Shown here piece by piece: positions 52,415-60,676 of a stretch of 64,000 nucleotides of DNA. The translations under genes and the position numbers were made by a program. The stretch lies in NCBI RefSeq assembly GCF_020880815.1, contig NZ_JAJITD010000019.1, forward strand, positions 62,001 through 126,000, in the 5' to 3' direction. The first letter of the stretch is position 1, and each line of letters begins with the position of its first letter. The notes beneath the pieces were generated by a model. It saw only the letters and a program-made list of their open reading frames with translations. It was not told the origin of the DNA and did no database searches. The stretch is from Paraburkholderia sejongensis (GTDB lineage: Bacteria; Pseudomonadota; Gammaproteobacteria; Burkholderiales; Burkholderiaceae).

Positions 52415-52717
52415 ATGGCCAAGCTAGCTCTGTATGTCCGTCTGGAAGCCCAACCCGGCAAGGAGAAAGAGGTCGAAACGTTTTTGCTCGGTGCTCTACC
52501 GCTGGTCGAACAGGAACCGGGCACCGTTACGTGGTTCGCTTTGAAGCTTGGGCCGTCGGTCTACGCCATTTTCGACACGTTCGACGACGAAGCCGGTCGC
52601 ACCGCGCATCTGCAGGGCAAGGTCGCGGCGGCCTTGATGGAGAAGGCCGGCGACTTGCTGGCAACGCCGCCGGACATCGTCAAGCTGGATGTGCTGGCGG
52701 CGAAACTGCCCGGCTGA
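52415..52717 (+). CDS. Antibiotic biosynthesis monooxygenase (ABM)-fold protein
   Basis: Protein of 100 aa with the ferredoxin-like ABM fold: LYVRLEAQPGKEKEVETFL, EPGTVTWFALKLG, YAIFDTFDDEAGRTAHLQGKVAAALM. Members include quinol monooxygenases, heme-degrading enzymes and proteins without known activity. AGGAG precedes the ATG. It is monocistronic and convergent with the diguanylate cyclase gene, with a 6-bp gap. Confidence 0.87.
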   Translation: MAKLALYVRLEAQPGKEKEVETFLLGALPLVEQEPGTVTWFALKLGPSVYAIFDTFDDEAGRTAHLQGKVAAALMEKAGDLLATPPDIVKLDVLAAKLPG

Positions 52718-52723
52718 AAGCGC

Positions 52724-54202
52724 TCACGCGTCAGCCGCGCCGGTCCCGCGCTGATCGTCGTAGTGCGCGCGTTTCTCGTCGTACATCAACAGATCGGCGC
52801 GTTGCACGCCCGCTTCGAGCCGGTCGCCGCGCTGACAGGTAGCCGCGCCCATCGAGAAGCTCAGCGGCGAGCCCGGATAGAACTGATTGTTCAGTTCGAC
52901 CAACTGACGGATCGCATCGATCATCGCCGCGCCGCCGCGCTCGTCGGTGTCGGGCATCAGGATCGCGAATTCGTCACCGCCGATTCGCGCCGCGTGGAAC
53001 GGCGCTTCCGTCGCCTTGGCGAGAACTTCGCCGGCGCGCCGCAGCAGCGCATCGCCGGCCGCGTGCCCCAGTTGATCGTTCACGCGTTTCAAACCGTTCA
53101 GGTCGGCCATGATGATCGTCACCGGCCAGGGTCCCTTGCGCTCCAGCCGGTTCAGTTCGTCCACGTAGAACGAGCGGTTGCGCAGTTTGGTCAGCACGTC
53201 GTGCTTGCCGAGAAATTCAAGGTACGCCTCGGCTTTCTTGCGCGCGGTGATGTCGGTCAGCGCGACCAGCACGAGGCCCCATGTGTCTTCGTGGCCGGGC
53301 AGCACCGAGAATTGCAGGTGCACGTGCACCTCGCTGCCGTCGAGCGAATAGTTCAGCACTTCGCGTTGCTGGAACAGTTTGTTGTCCCACAGATCGATCA
53401 GCTGCTCGCGGAAATGCGCGCGCATGTCGTCGCGGAACACGTCGGCTACGCGCGCGAGCAGCGTCTTCTTGTCTTTCGCGGCGAACATTTCCAGCGTGTG
53501 CTGGTTCACGTCGAGCACGTGAATCTCCGCCATGCAGCGTTCGACGAACTCCGGATGGACGTCGGTAAACACCCGGAAATCGTTGATGCCGGCTGCGCGC
53601 GCGCCGTCGAGCAGCCGTTTGACCGCGCTGAAATCCTCTACCCACAGCGACACCGGCGAATATTCGAAGAGCCCGCGCGCGTATTGCTCGGCGAGCGTGA
53701 CGCGGCGCCGCGCGCTTTCGAGTTCGGTGATGTCTTCGGTCGATACCAGCACGCGATCCCAGCGCTCCTCGTGGCCGGGCAGCACCGAGCCCTTGAGCAG
53801 CACGTCGAGCCGCCGGCCGCCGAGCGTGTAGTTGACCGTGTGGCTCGAGAAGTGCAATTGCCCGGCCCACAGCTGGCAGAGTTCTTCGAGGTGCGTCTTC
53901 AACATGTCGTCGCGGAACACCGACGCGAGATTGGCCGTCAGTGTGTCGAAATCCGCGGCCTCGAACTGCGCGAGCGTCTGGCGATTCACTTTGATCAAGC
54001 GGATGCGGTGTGCGCATTCGGCGACGAGCCGCGGATCTTCGGCGAAATGCGCGCGCAGGTCGGTCACGCCGGCGGCACGCCACGCGTCGAACAGCGCGCG
54101 CACGCCGCTGAAATCCTCGAGCCACAGCGACACGGGCGCGAGCTCGAACATTCCGGAGTCGTCGTTGATCGGCGCGGCGCCGCCCTTCAGGGTATCGAGC
54201 AT
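52724..54202 (-). CDS. Diguanylate cyclase with duplicated N-terminal PAS-like sensor
   Basis: Soluble protein of 492 aa that makes cyclic di-GMP. Two homologous sensor units (about residues 18-160 and 178-320) each begin SPVSLW-like (APVSLWLEDFSGVRALFDAW and SPVSLWVEDFSAVKRLLDGA) and end LPGHEERWDRVLVSTEDIT or LPGHEDTWGLVLVALTDIT, an internal duplication. The GGDEF domain carries the active RIGGDEFAILMPD motif near residue 430. The RxxD inhibitory site normally five residues before it is EAPF here, so product feedback is probably absent. No membrane segment or EAL domain is present. Signal is unknown. Confidence 0.92.
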   Translation of the reverse strand: MLDTLKGGAAPINDDSGMFELAPVSLWLEDFSGVRALFDAWRAAGVTDLRAHFAEDPRLVAECAHRIRLIKVNRQTLAQFEAADFDTLTANLASVFRDDMLKTHLEELCQLWAGQLHFSSHTVNYTLGGRRLDVLLKGSVLPGHEERWDRVLVSTEDITELESARRRVTLAEQYARGLFEYSPVSLWVEDFSAVKRLLDGARAAGINDFRVFTDVHPEFVERCMAEIHVLDVNQHTLEMFAAKDKKTLLARVADVFRDDMRAHFREQLIDLWDNKLFQQREVLNYSLDGSEVHVHLQFSVLPGHEDTWGLVLVALTDITARKKAEAYLEFLGKHDVLTKLRNRSFYVDELNRLERKGPWPVTIIMADLNGLKRVNDQLGHAAGDALLRRAGEVLAKATEAPFHAARIGGDEFAILMPDTDERGGAAMIDAIRQLVELNNQFYPGSPLSFSMGAATCQRGDRLEAGVQRADLLMYDEKRAHYDDQRGTGAADA

Positions 54203-54451
54203 GGGGTTCTCGGGATCGGAAGTGCGGCTATTTTATGTCGGCCAGACGTTGGCCGGAACTGGCGAACCGTTGGCGTGTGGCTTTTTCGCCGATGTGTATT
54301 CGCCACGATCGCGTTGCGTAGCCGGGCGGCAACGCGGGTGTTTTGCGCAGGCTTTCTGCGTGCGCGAGCGGCCCTTGCTACACTCGATCGCCATGCGTTG
54401 CCACGCGCATGGTCCGGATTCCGTTCCTCCAATTACCGGGAAAACGCCGTC

Positions 54452-55387
54452 ATGAAACCAGCGTTACTGGTGCTGATCCCGTTGAGCGACGCGAGCCGCG
54501 CGAGCATCGCCGCGACGTTCGACGTCATCTACGCCCCCGATCCCGCGCGCCGTGAAGCCGCGCTCGCGAGCCACGGCGCGACGATCCGCGCGGTGCTGAC
54601 CAATGGCACGACGGGACTCGCGGCGGCCGATATCGATCGCATGCCGCAACTCGAACTGGTCAGCGCGCTGGGCGCCGGTTACGAAAACCTCGCGCTCGAT
54701 CACGCGCGCTCGCGCGGCATCGTGCTCGCCAACGGTGCGGGGACCAACGCGGATTGCGTTGCGGATCACGCGTTCGCGTTGCTGCTGGCGGTGGTGCGCG
54801 ACGTGCCGCAACTCGACCGCGCGACCCGCGAAGGTGCATGGCGGGATCATCTGCCGATGCTGCCGGGCGTGTCGAAGCGGCGCCTCGGTATCGTCGGACT
54901 CGGCCAGATCGGCGCGAAGCTCGCGCGGCGCGCGGCGGGTTTCGACATGGAGGTCGGTTATCACAACCGCAAGCCGCGCACGGAGGCGCGGTCGCTGCGT
55001 TATTTCGACGGCGTCGTCGCGCTTGCGCAGTGGAGCGATTTCCTCGTGATCGCGACGCCGGGCGGCGTGGCCACCCGTCATCTGATCGACGAGCAGGTGC
55101 TGGCGGCGCTCGGGCCGCAAGGCTATCTGGTCAACGTATCGCGCGGGAGTGTGGTGGATACCGCCGCGCTGGCTCGCGCGCTCGCGGGGCAAACGCTGGC
55201 GGGCGCCGCGCTCGATGTCTACGAAGGCGAGCCGGAAGCACCGCAGGCTCTGGTCGGACTGCGCAACGTGGTGCTGACGCCGCACGTTGGCGGCCGCTCG
55301 CCGGAGGCGATTGCCGCGTCGGTCGATAACTTCCTGGAAAACGCACGGCGCCATTTCGCCGGCGAGCCGGTGCTGACGCCGATCTGA
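54452..55387 (+). CDS. D-2-hydroxyacid dehydrogenase (possible SlcC-like)
   Basis: NAD(P)-dependent dehydrogenase of 311 aa. The cofactor motif is GLGQIG (in LGIVGLGQIGAKLARRA), catalytic Arg in NVSRGSVVD, Glu in YEGEPEAP and His in LTPHVGGRS. It interconverts a 2-hydroxyacid and 2-ketoacid. (S)-sulfolactate dehydrogenase belongs to this family, and an Ldh-family gene (the ComC family) follows at 55715. Glyoxylate/hydroxypyruvate reductase is an equally valid default. No clear ribosome site is seen before ATGAAACCAGC. Confidence 0.88.
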   Translation: MKPALLVLIPLSDASRASIAATFDVIYAPDPARREAALASHGATIRAVLTNGTTGLAAADIDRMPQLELVSALGAGYENLALDHARSRGIVLANGAGTNADCVADHAFALLLAVVRDVPQLDRATREGAWRDHLPMLPGVSKRRLGIVGLGQIGAKLARRAAGFDMEVGYHNRKPRTEARSLRYFDGVVALAQWSDFLVIATPGGVATRHLIDEQVLAALGPQGYLVNVSRGSVVDTAALARALAGQTLAGAALDVYEGEPEAPQALVGLRNVVLTPHVGGRSPEAIAASVDNFLENARRHFAGEPVLTPI

Positions 55388-55394
55388 GGCCAGC

Positions 55395-55607
55395 CCGTTC
55401 AATCTCGACAGCGCGGCGATCTATTTGACGCCGTGGCAACAGTTGGGACTGCTGGCGATTTTGGTGCTGACGTCCAAAGGCGGCGCGGGCGCGGTGCTGG
55501 TCGCGTTGACCGCGACGCTCTCGTCCCACAAGCCGCCGCCGTCGCAGGCGGGGCAGCCGGAGCCAGCGGAGCACGAGCTGGCCGGCGCGCCCGCGCTAAT
55601 GAACTAA
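55395..55607 (+). pseudogene. Decayed C-terminal remnant of a DctA-type dicarboxylate/cation symporter
   Basis: An uninterrupted frame reads PFNLDSAAIYLTPWQQLGLL and continues AILVLTSKGGAGAVLVALTATLSS. PFNLD-x-AIYLT and LLTSKGGAG-x-x-x-LxATLSS are landmarks of DctA/GltP symporters, where they are normally separated by a VFIAQA helix segment and followed by a further helix. Here the intervening part is deleted, and no start codon or upstream membrane region exists. The Pro-rich end KPPPSQAGQPEPAEHELAGA resembles a DctA tail. It is probably a relic between two dehydrogenase genes. Confidence 0.68.
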
Positions 55608-55714
55608 GGCGGCGAAGTGAACAACCAGCGCGCGGCGCCGGACGGGATGCTTGCCGCTTGCCGCCGCCAATGACACAGTGATGCGCTGACGACAACAACC
55701 ACAAGGAAGTCCAG

Positions 55715-56713
55715 ATGGCCCGTTTGTTTCCCGGCGCGCTCAACACGCTTGCGATCGCCGCGCTGCAACGCGCGGGCGCAGTGCCTGCAACCGCCGCATC
55801 GACCGCCCGCGCGCTCGTCTATGCCGACGTGCGCGGCCTGTCATCGCACGGCGTGGCGCGTCTGCCGATGTACTGCGCGCAGTTGCGCAACGGTCGCGTC
55901 GATCCCGCTGCGCAGCCGGCGATCGTCGCGGATCGCGGCGCGACTGTGTTGATCGATGGCGCCGACGGCCTCGCGTATCCGGCCTGCGATCTCGCGACCG
56001 CGACGCTCGCCGGGCGCGCGCGCCAGTACGGCAGCGCGGTCGCCGGCATCTGCCGCAGCCATCATTTCGGCGTCGGCGCTGCACACCTGGCCGCGCTCGG
56101 CGAAGCAGGCCTCGTCGCGCTCGCGTTTAGCAATTCGCCGGCCGCGATGCCCGCGTGGGGCGGCCGCCGCGCGCTGTTCGGCACCAATCCGATCGCCGCG
56201 GTGTTTCCGCGCCGTCACGGCGCGCCGCTGGTGATCGACCTCGCGCTGTCGCAGATCGCGCGCGGCAAGATCGCGATCGCCGCGCGCGACGGCAAACCGA
56301 TCCCCGAAGGCTGGGCGACCACCCGCGACGGCTTGCCGACCACCGACGCACGCGCCGCGCTCGACGGCATGATGCTGCCGTTCGGCGGCGCCAAAGGCGC
56401 GATGCTCGCGCTGGTCGTCGAACTGCTGGCCGCCGCGCTGACCGGCGCGAACTTCGGCTACGAGGCCGGTTCGTTCCTGACCGAGGAGGGCGAGCGCTCG
56501 CGCATCGGCCATCTGTTCTGGACCATTGATCCGGGCGCGCTCGCCGGCGACGACGCGTATCTGTCGCGCGTCGACGCGTTGATCGAGATGATGCTGCTCG
56601 ACGACGACGTGCGTTTGCCCGGCGATCGCCGCGAGCGGCTGGCGGCGGCAGCGGATCAGGAAGGCGTCGAGATTCCGGACGCACTGATCGCGCAATTGCA
56701 AGGGCGCGGCTGA
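55715..56713 (+). CDS. Ldh-family (malate/L-lactate/sulfolactate) dehydrogenase
   Basis: NAD(P)-dependent dehydrogenase of 332 aa of the type II Ldh family (YlbC/ComC/DpkA). Conserved features are YADVRGLSSHGVARLP, the catalytic His in CRSHHFGVGAAHLA, FGTNPIAAVFPR and PFGGAKGAMLALVVELLA. The family includes (R)-sulfolactate, ureidoglycolate, malate and 1-piperideine-2-carboxylate reductases. AAGGAAG precedes the ATG. The adjacent D-2-hydroxyacid dehydrogenase and the SoeABC-like operon favour, but do not prove, a sulfolactate role. Confidence 0.86.
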   Translation: MARLFPGALNTLAIAALQRAGAVPATAASTARALVYADVRGLSSHGVARLPMYCAQLRNGRVDPAAQPAIVADRGATVLIDGADGLAYPACDLATATLAGRARQYGSAVAGICRSHHFGVGAAHLAALGEAGLVALAFSNSPAAMPAWGGRRALFGTNPIAAVFPRRHGAPLVIDLALSQIARGKIAIAARDGKPIPEGWATTRDGLPTTDARAALDGMMLPFGGAKGAMLALVVELLAAALTGANFGYEAGSFLTEEGERSRIGHLFWTIDPGALAGDDAYLSRVDALIEMMLLDDDVRLPGDRRERLAAAADQEGVEIPDALIAQLQGRG

Positions 56714-56729
56714 CGAAGCGAAAGCGAAA

Positions 56730-56760
56730 CGGAAACTATCGGTGCACCAGATAGTTTCCG
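56730..56760. promoter_or_regulatory. Nested palindrome between the Ldh-family gene and soeA
   Basis: CGGAAACTATC and GATAGTTTCCG, a perfect 11-bp inverted repeat, flank GGTGCACC, itself a perfect 8-bp palindrome, plus one A. No T-tract follows, so it could be an operator for the soe operon as well as a transcript end for the upstream gene. Confidence 0.65.
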
Positions 56761-56861
56761 TCGTAAATCGCGATTTCCCTTGCGACGCCGACGCGCATAC
56801 GATGAACGGCATCGTCTGACGAGCGCTTCGCGCTCACCGGCCACCGCGATGGAGATTCCAT

Positions 56862-59792
56862 ATGGAGCATCACGCCCGCACGCAGAACGAACGCCTCGAC
56901 GTCAAGACCACCACCTGCTACATGTGCGCGTGCCGTTGCGGCATCCGCGTGCATCTGCGCGACGGCGAGGTGCGGTATATCGACGGCAATCCCGACCATC
57001 CGCTGAACCAGGGGGTAATTTGCGCGAAGGGCGCGTCGGGGATCATGAAGCAGTACTCGCCCGCGCGCCTGACCCAGCCATTGATGCGCAAGGCCGGCGC
57101 CGAGCGCGGCAGCGCGCAGTTCGAACCGGTGTCGTGGGAATACGCGTTCGACGTGCTGGAACAGCGGCTGGCCGGGATTCGCGCGACCGACCCGAAAAAG
57201 TTCGCGCTGTTCACCGGCCGCGACCAGATGCAGGCGCTGACCGGCCTGTTCGCGAAGCAGTTCGGTACCCCTAACTATGCGGCGCACGGCGGTTTCTGTT
57301 CCGCGAACATGGCCGCCGGGATGATCTATACGATCGGCGGTTCGTTCTGGGAATTCGGCGGCCCCGATCTGGACAGTGCGAAGCTGTTCTTCATGATCGG
57401 CACCGCGGAAGATCATCATTCGAACCCGCTGAAGATCGCGATTGCGAAGTTCAAGCGCGCGGGCGGCCGCTTTATCGCGATCAATCCGATTCGCACCGGT
57501 TACGCGGCGATTGCCGACGAATGGGTGCCGATCAAACCCGGCACCGATGGCGCGTTGTTCATGGCGTTTCTGCACGAACTGATTGCCGCCGACGCGTGGG
57601 ATCACGAGTTCGTGCAGCGCTTTACGAACGCGGCCGAACTGATCGATCTCGACGACAGCAGCGAGAGTTTCGGGCTGTTCGTGCAAGATCCGGCGACGGC
57701 CGCCGGCAATCCGCTGTTTCCGCAGAATCATCTGTGGTGGGATCCGCAAACCGCGCGCGCGGTCCCGCATCATGCGCCGGGCGTGACGCCGGCGCTCGAC
57801 GGCCGCTATACGCTCGAGAACGGCAAACCGGTCGCGCCGTCGTTCGCATTGCTGCGCGAGCGGGTCGCGCACTGCACGCCGGAATGGGCCGCTGAGATCA
57901 CCGGCATCGCCGCCGGCACGATCCGCCGCCTCGCCGCCGAAATGATCGACACCAGCCGCCGGCACCGGATTACGTTGCCGATCCGCTGGACCGACGCGTG
58001 GGGCGAAACCCATGAAACGGTCACCGGCAACCCGATCGCGTTTCATGCGATGCGCGGACTCGCCGCGCATTCGAACGGCTTCCAGTCGATTCGCGCGCTG
58101 GCCGTGCTGATGTCGTTGCTCGGCACGATCGACCGTCCCGGCGGCTTTCGTCACAAGTCGCCGTTTCCGCGCGCGGTGCCGCCATCCGCGAAACCGCCGA
58201 ACAGTCCCGACGCGGTCAAGCCGAACACGCCGCTCGCGACCGGTCCGCTGGGCTGGCCGGCCGCGCCGGAGGATCTGTTTATCGACGAACACGGTGGGCC
58301 GGTGCGGATCGACAAGGCGTTCTCGTGGGAATACCCGCTCGCGGTGCACGGCGTGATGCATAGCGTGATCACCAATGCGTGGCGCGGCGATCCGTATCCG
58401 ATCGACACGTTGATGATTTTCATGGCCAACATGGCGTGGAATTCGTCGATGAATACGATGAAGGTGCGCGAGATGCTCGCCGACAAACATCCGGACGGCG
58501 AGTACAAGATTCCGTTTCTGGTCGTGTGCGATGCGTTCCAGTCGGAGATGACCGCATTCGCCGATCTGATCCTGCCCGACACGACCTATCTGGAGCGCTA
58601 CGACGCAATGTCGATGCTCGACCGGCCGATCTCCGAATTCGACGGCCCGGTCGATTCGGTGCGCGTGCCGGTCGTGCCGCCGACCGGCGAATGCAAGCCG
58701 TTCCAGGAAGTGCTGATCGAGCTGGCGTCGCGGCTGAAGTTTCCCGCTTTCACGAACGCCGACGGCACGCGCCGATTTCGCGACTATCCGGACTTCATCG
58801 TCAATCACACGACTTCGCCCGGTTCCGGCGTCGGCTTTCTGATCGGCTGGCGCGGCAAGGACGGCGACAAGGCGCTGGTCGGCGAACCGAATCCGAAGCA
58901 ATGGGAGCAGTACGCGAACAACAACTGCGTATTTCACTACCGGCTGTCCGACACGTTGCAGTATATGCGCAACTGCAACGGCCCATACCTCGACTGGGCG
59001 GTGAAGAACGGCTTCCGCAAATTCAACGAACCGATCCTGATCCAGCTTTACTCGGACGTAATGCAGAAATTCCGCCTCGCCGCGCAAGGGCGCAGCAGCG
59101 GCCGGCAGCCGCCCGAGCATCTGCGCGCACGCGTCGAAAAGTACTTCGATCCGCTGCCGTTCTGGTACGCGCCGCTGGAAAGCGCGGCGACCGATCTCGA
59201 GCGGTTTCCGCTGGCGGCAGTGACGCAGCGGCCGATGGCGATGTACCACTCGTGGGATTCGCAAAACGCGTGGCTTCGGCAGATTCATGGGGAGAACTAT
59301 CTTTATGTGAATCCGCGGACGGCGACGCAAAGCGGTATCGCCGACGGCGGCTGGATCTATGTCGAGTCGCAATGGGGCCGCGTGCGCTGCGTCGCGCGCT
59401 ATAGCGAGACCGTCGAGCCGGGAACCGTGTGGACCTGGAACGCGATCGGCAAGGCGGCCGGCGCGTGGAATCTGGGCCCGAACGCGAACGAAGCGCGGCG
59501 CGGTTTCCTGCTCAATCACCTGATTACCGATGAACTGCCGGCCGGCGACGAAGCGGCGACGCGGCTATCGAACTCTGATCCGGTGACCGGCCAGGCCGCT
59601 TGGTACGACGTGCGAGTGCGCATCTATCCGGCCGAAGCCGATGCGCGCCATACGCTGCCGCAATTCGCCGCGATGTCCGCGTTGCCGGGATCGGTCGCGC
59701 AAAAGAGCGTGGTGTCGCGGATCGTGCAGACGTATTTCGCGGGACACGGCGAATTCGCCGCGCGTCTGCGCGGCACGGGCCGGCGCAAGTGA
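56862..59792 (+). CDS. soeA: Molybdopterin oxidoreductase, SoeA-like sulfite dehydrogenase large subunit
   Basis: Catalytic subunit of 976 aa of the DMSO-reductase family. The N terminus has a 4Fe-4S site (CYMCACRCGIRVHL, CAKG) and the bis-MGD domains follow (GFCSANMAAGMIYTIGGSFWEFGGPDLD, MANMAWNSSMNTMKVREML, ADLILPDTTYLERYD). No Tat signal is present: MEHHARTQNERLDVK is hydrophilic without RR, so the active site faces the cytoplasm. Size, lack of Tat signal and the B/C partners fit SoeABC, which oxidises sulfite to sulfate for energy. Polysulfide reductase or another DMSO-like enzyme is the alternative. GGAG precedes the start. Confidence 0.82.
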   Translation: MEHHARTQNERLDVKTTTCYMCACRCGIRVHLRDGEVRYIDGNPDHPLNQGVICAKGASGIMKQYSPARLTQPLMRKAGAERGSAQFEPVSWEYAFDVLEQRLAGIRATDPKKFALFTGRDQMQALTGLFAKQFGTPNYAAHGGFCSANMAAGMIYTIGGSFWEFGGPDLDSAKLFFMIGTAEDHHSNPLKIAIAKFKRAGGRFIAINPIRTGYAAIADEWVPIKPGTDGALFMAFLHELIAADAWDHEFVQRFTNAAELIDLDDSSESFGLFVQDPATAAGNPLFPQNHLWWDPQTARAVPHHAPGVTPALDGRYTLENGKPVAPSFALLRERVAHCTPEWAAEITGIAAGTIRRLAAEMIDTSRRHRITLPIRWTDAWGETHETVTGNPIAFHAMRGLAAHSNGFQSIRALAVLMSLLGTIDRPGGFRHKSPFPRAVPPSAKPPNSPDAVKPNTPLATGPLGWPAAPEDLFIDEHGGPVRIDKAFSWEYPLAVHGVMHSVITNAWRGDPYPIDTLMIFMANMAWNSSMNTMKVREMLADKHPDGEYKIPFLVVCDAFQSEMTAFADLILPDTTYLERYDAMSMLDRPISEFDGPVDSVRVPVVPPTGECKPFQEVLIELASRLKFPAFTNADGTRRFRDYPDFIVNHTTSPGSGVGFLIGWRGKDGDKALVGEPNPKQWEQYANNNCVFHYRLSDTLQYMRNCNGPYLDWAVKNGFRKFNEPILIQLYSDVMQKFRLAAQGRSSGRQPPEHLRARVEKYFDPLPFWYAPLESAATDLERFPLAAVTQRPMAMYHSWDSQNAWLRQIHGENYLYVNPRTATQSGIADGGWIYVESQWGRVRCVARYSETVEPGTVWTWNAIGKAAGAWNLGPNANEARRGFLLNHLITDELPAGDEAATRLSNSDPVTGQAAWYDVRVRIYPAEADARHTLPQFAAMSALPGSVAQKSVVSRIVQTYFAGHGEFAARLRGTGRRK

Positions 59793-59874
59793 GCGCGGCA
59801 AACGATGTTCACCCTGGCACAACGTAAATGGCAACGTAAATGGGAACGGCAACGTCAACGGCAAGGAGCTTCCA

Positions 59875-60648
59875 ATGACCCAGATGGCGTTGGTCATCGA
59901 TCTGAACGTATGCGTGGGCTGTCAGGCGTGCGTGACGAGCTGCAAGGAATGGAACACGTCGGGCGAGTCGGGCAGTCTCGCCGACTTCAATCCGTACGAC
60001 GCGGACCCGTCCGGCACCTTCTTCAACCGGGTGCAGAGTTTCGAGGCGGGCAGCTTCCCGGACACCGAGATGATTCACTTCCCGAAGTCGTGCCTGCACT
60101 GCGAGGACCCGCCGTGCGTGCCGGTCTGTCCGACCGGCGCGAGCTATAAGCGCAAGGAAGACGGGCTGGTGCTGGTCGACTTCGATCGCTGCATCGGCTG
60201 CAAATATTGCGCGTGGGCCTGTCCGTACGGCGCGCGCGAACTCGACGAAGCGCGCAAGGAGATGACCAAGTGCACGCTGTGCGTCGATCGCATTCACGAC
60301 CAGAATCTGTCGGAGCGCGATCGCAAGCCGGCCTGCGTGCTCGCGTGTCCGACCTCCGCGCGGCTATTCGGCGATATCCACGATCCGCAGTCGGTCGTGT
60401 CGCAGGCAATCCGCGAGCGCGGCGGTTATCAGTTGATGCCGGAGTGGGGTACCCGTCCCGCGAATCACTATTTGCCGCGCGTGCCGACCACGGCCTCTGG
60501 TTGCGGCAGTGACACGTGCGGGTGTAAATCGGCCGGCCCGGCAATAACCGATGACGCGACGCATGCGTCCGCATCGCCGGCTGAGCGACTCGAAGCGCAG
60601 CTCGAACGCGGGCAGTTGCATCTCGCGTCGATTGCGAACCGCGTTTGA
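59875..60648 (+). CDS. soeB: Four-cluster iron-sulfur subunit, SoeB-like
   Basis: Electron-transfer subunit of 257 aa. Four 4Fe-4S motifs are visible: CVGCQACVTSC, CLHCEDPPCVPVC, CIGCKYCAWAC with CPYGARE, and CTLCVDR with CVLAC. It passes electrons from SoeA to the membrane subunit. No signal peptide is present, matching a cytoplasmic complex. The C-terminal 50 residues extend beyond the usual length and contain CGSDTCGCKS, three extra Cys of unknown use. AAGGAG precedes the ATG. Upstream lies a short direct repeat, AACGTAAATGG at 59821-59831 and 59833-59843. Confidence 0.88.
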   Translation: MTQMALVIDLNVCVGCQACVTSCKEWNTSGESGSLADFNPYDADPSGTFFNRVQSFEAGSFPDTEMIHFPKSCLHCEDPPCVPVCPTGASYKRKEDGLVLVDFDRCIGCKYCAWACPYGARELDEARKEMTKCTLCVDRIHDQNLSERDRKPACVLACPTSARLFGDIHDPQSVVSQAIRERGGYQLMPEWGTRPANHYLPRVPTTASGCGSDTCGCKSAGPAITDDATHASASPAERLEAQLERGQLHLASIANRV

Positions 60649-60676
60649 TGTACCTGAATAACGACGGAGTCTCGAC

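Noticed and set aside
56736..59519. Long open frame of 927 codons on the minus strand
   Set aside because: It is antisense to soeA, whose iron-sulfur and molybdopterin motifs are unmistakable. Its product has no recognisable fold.
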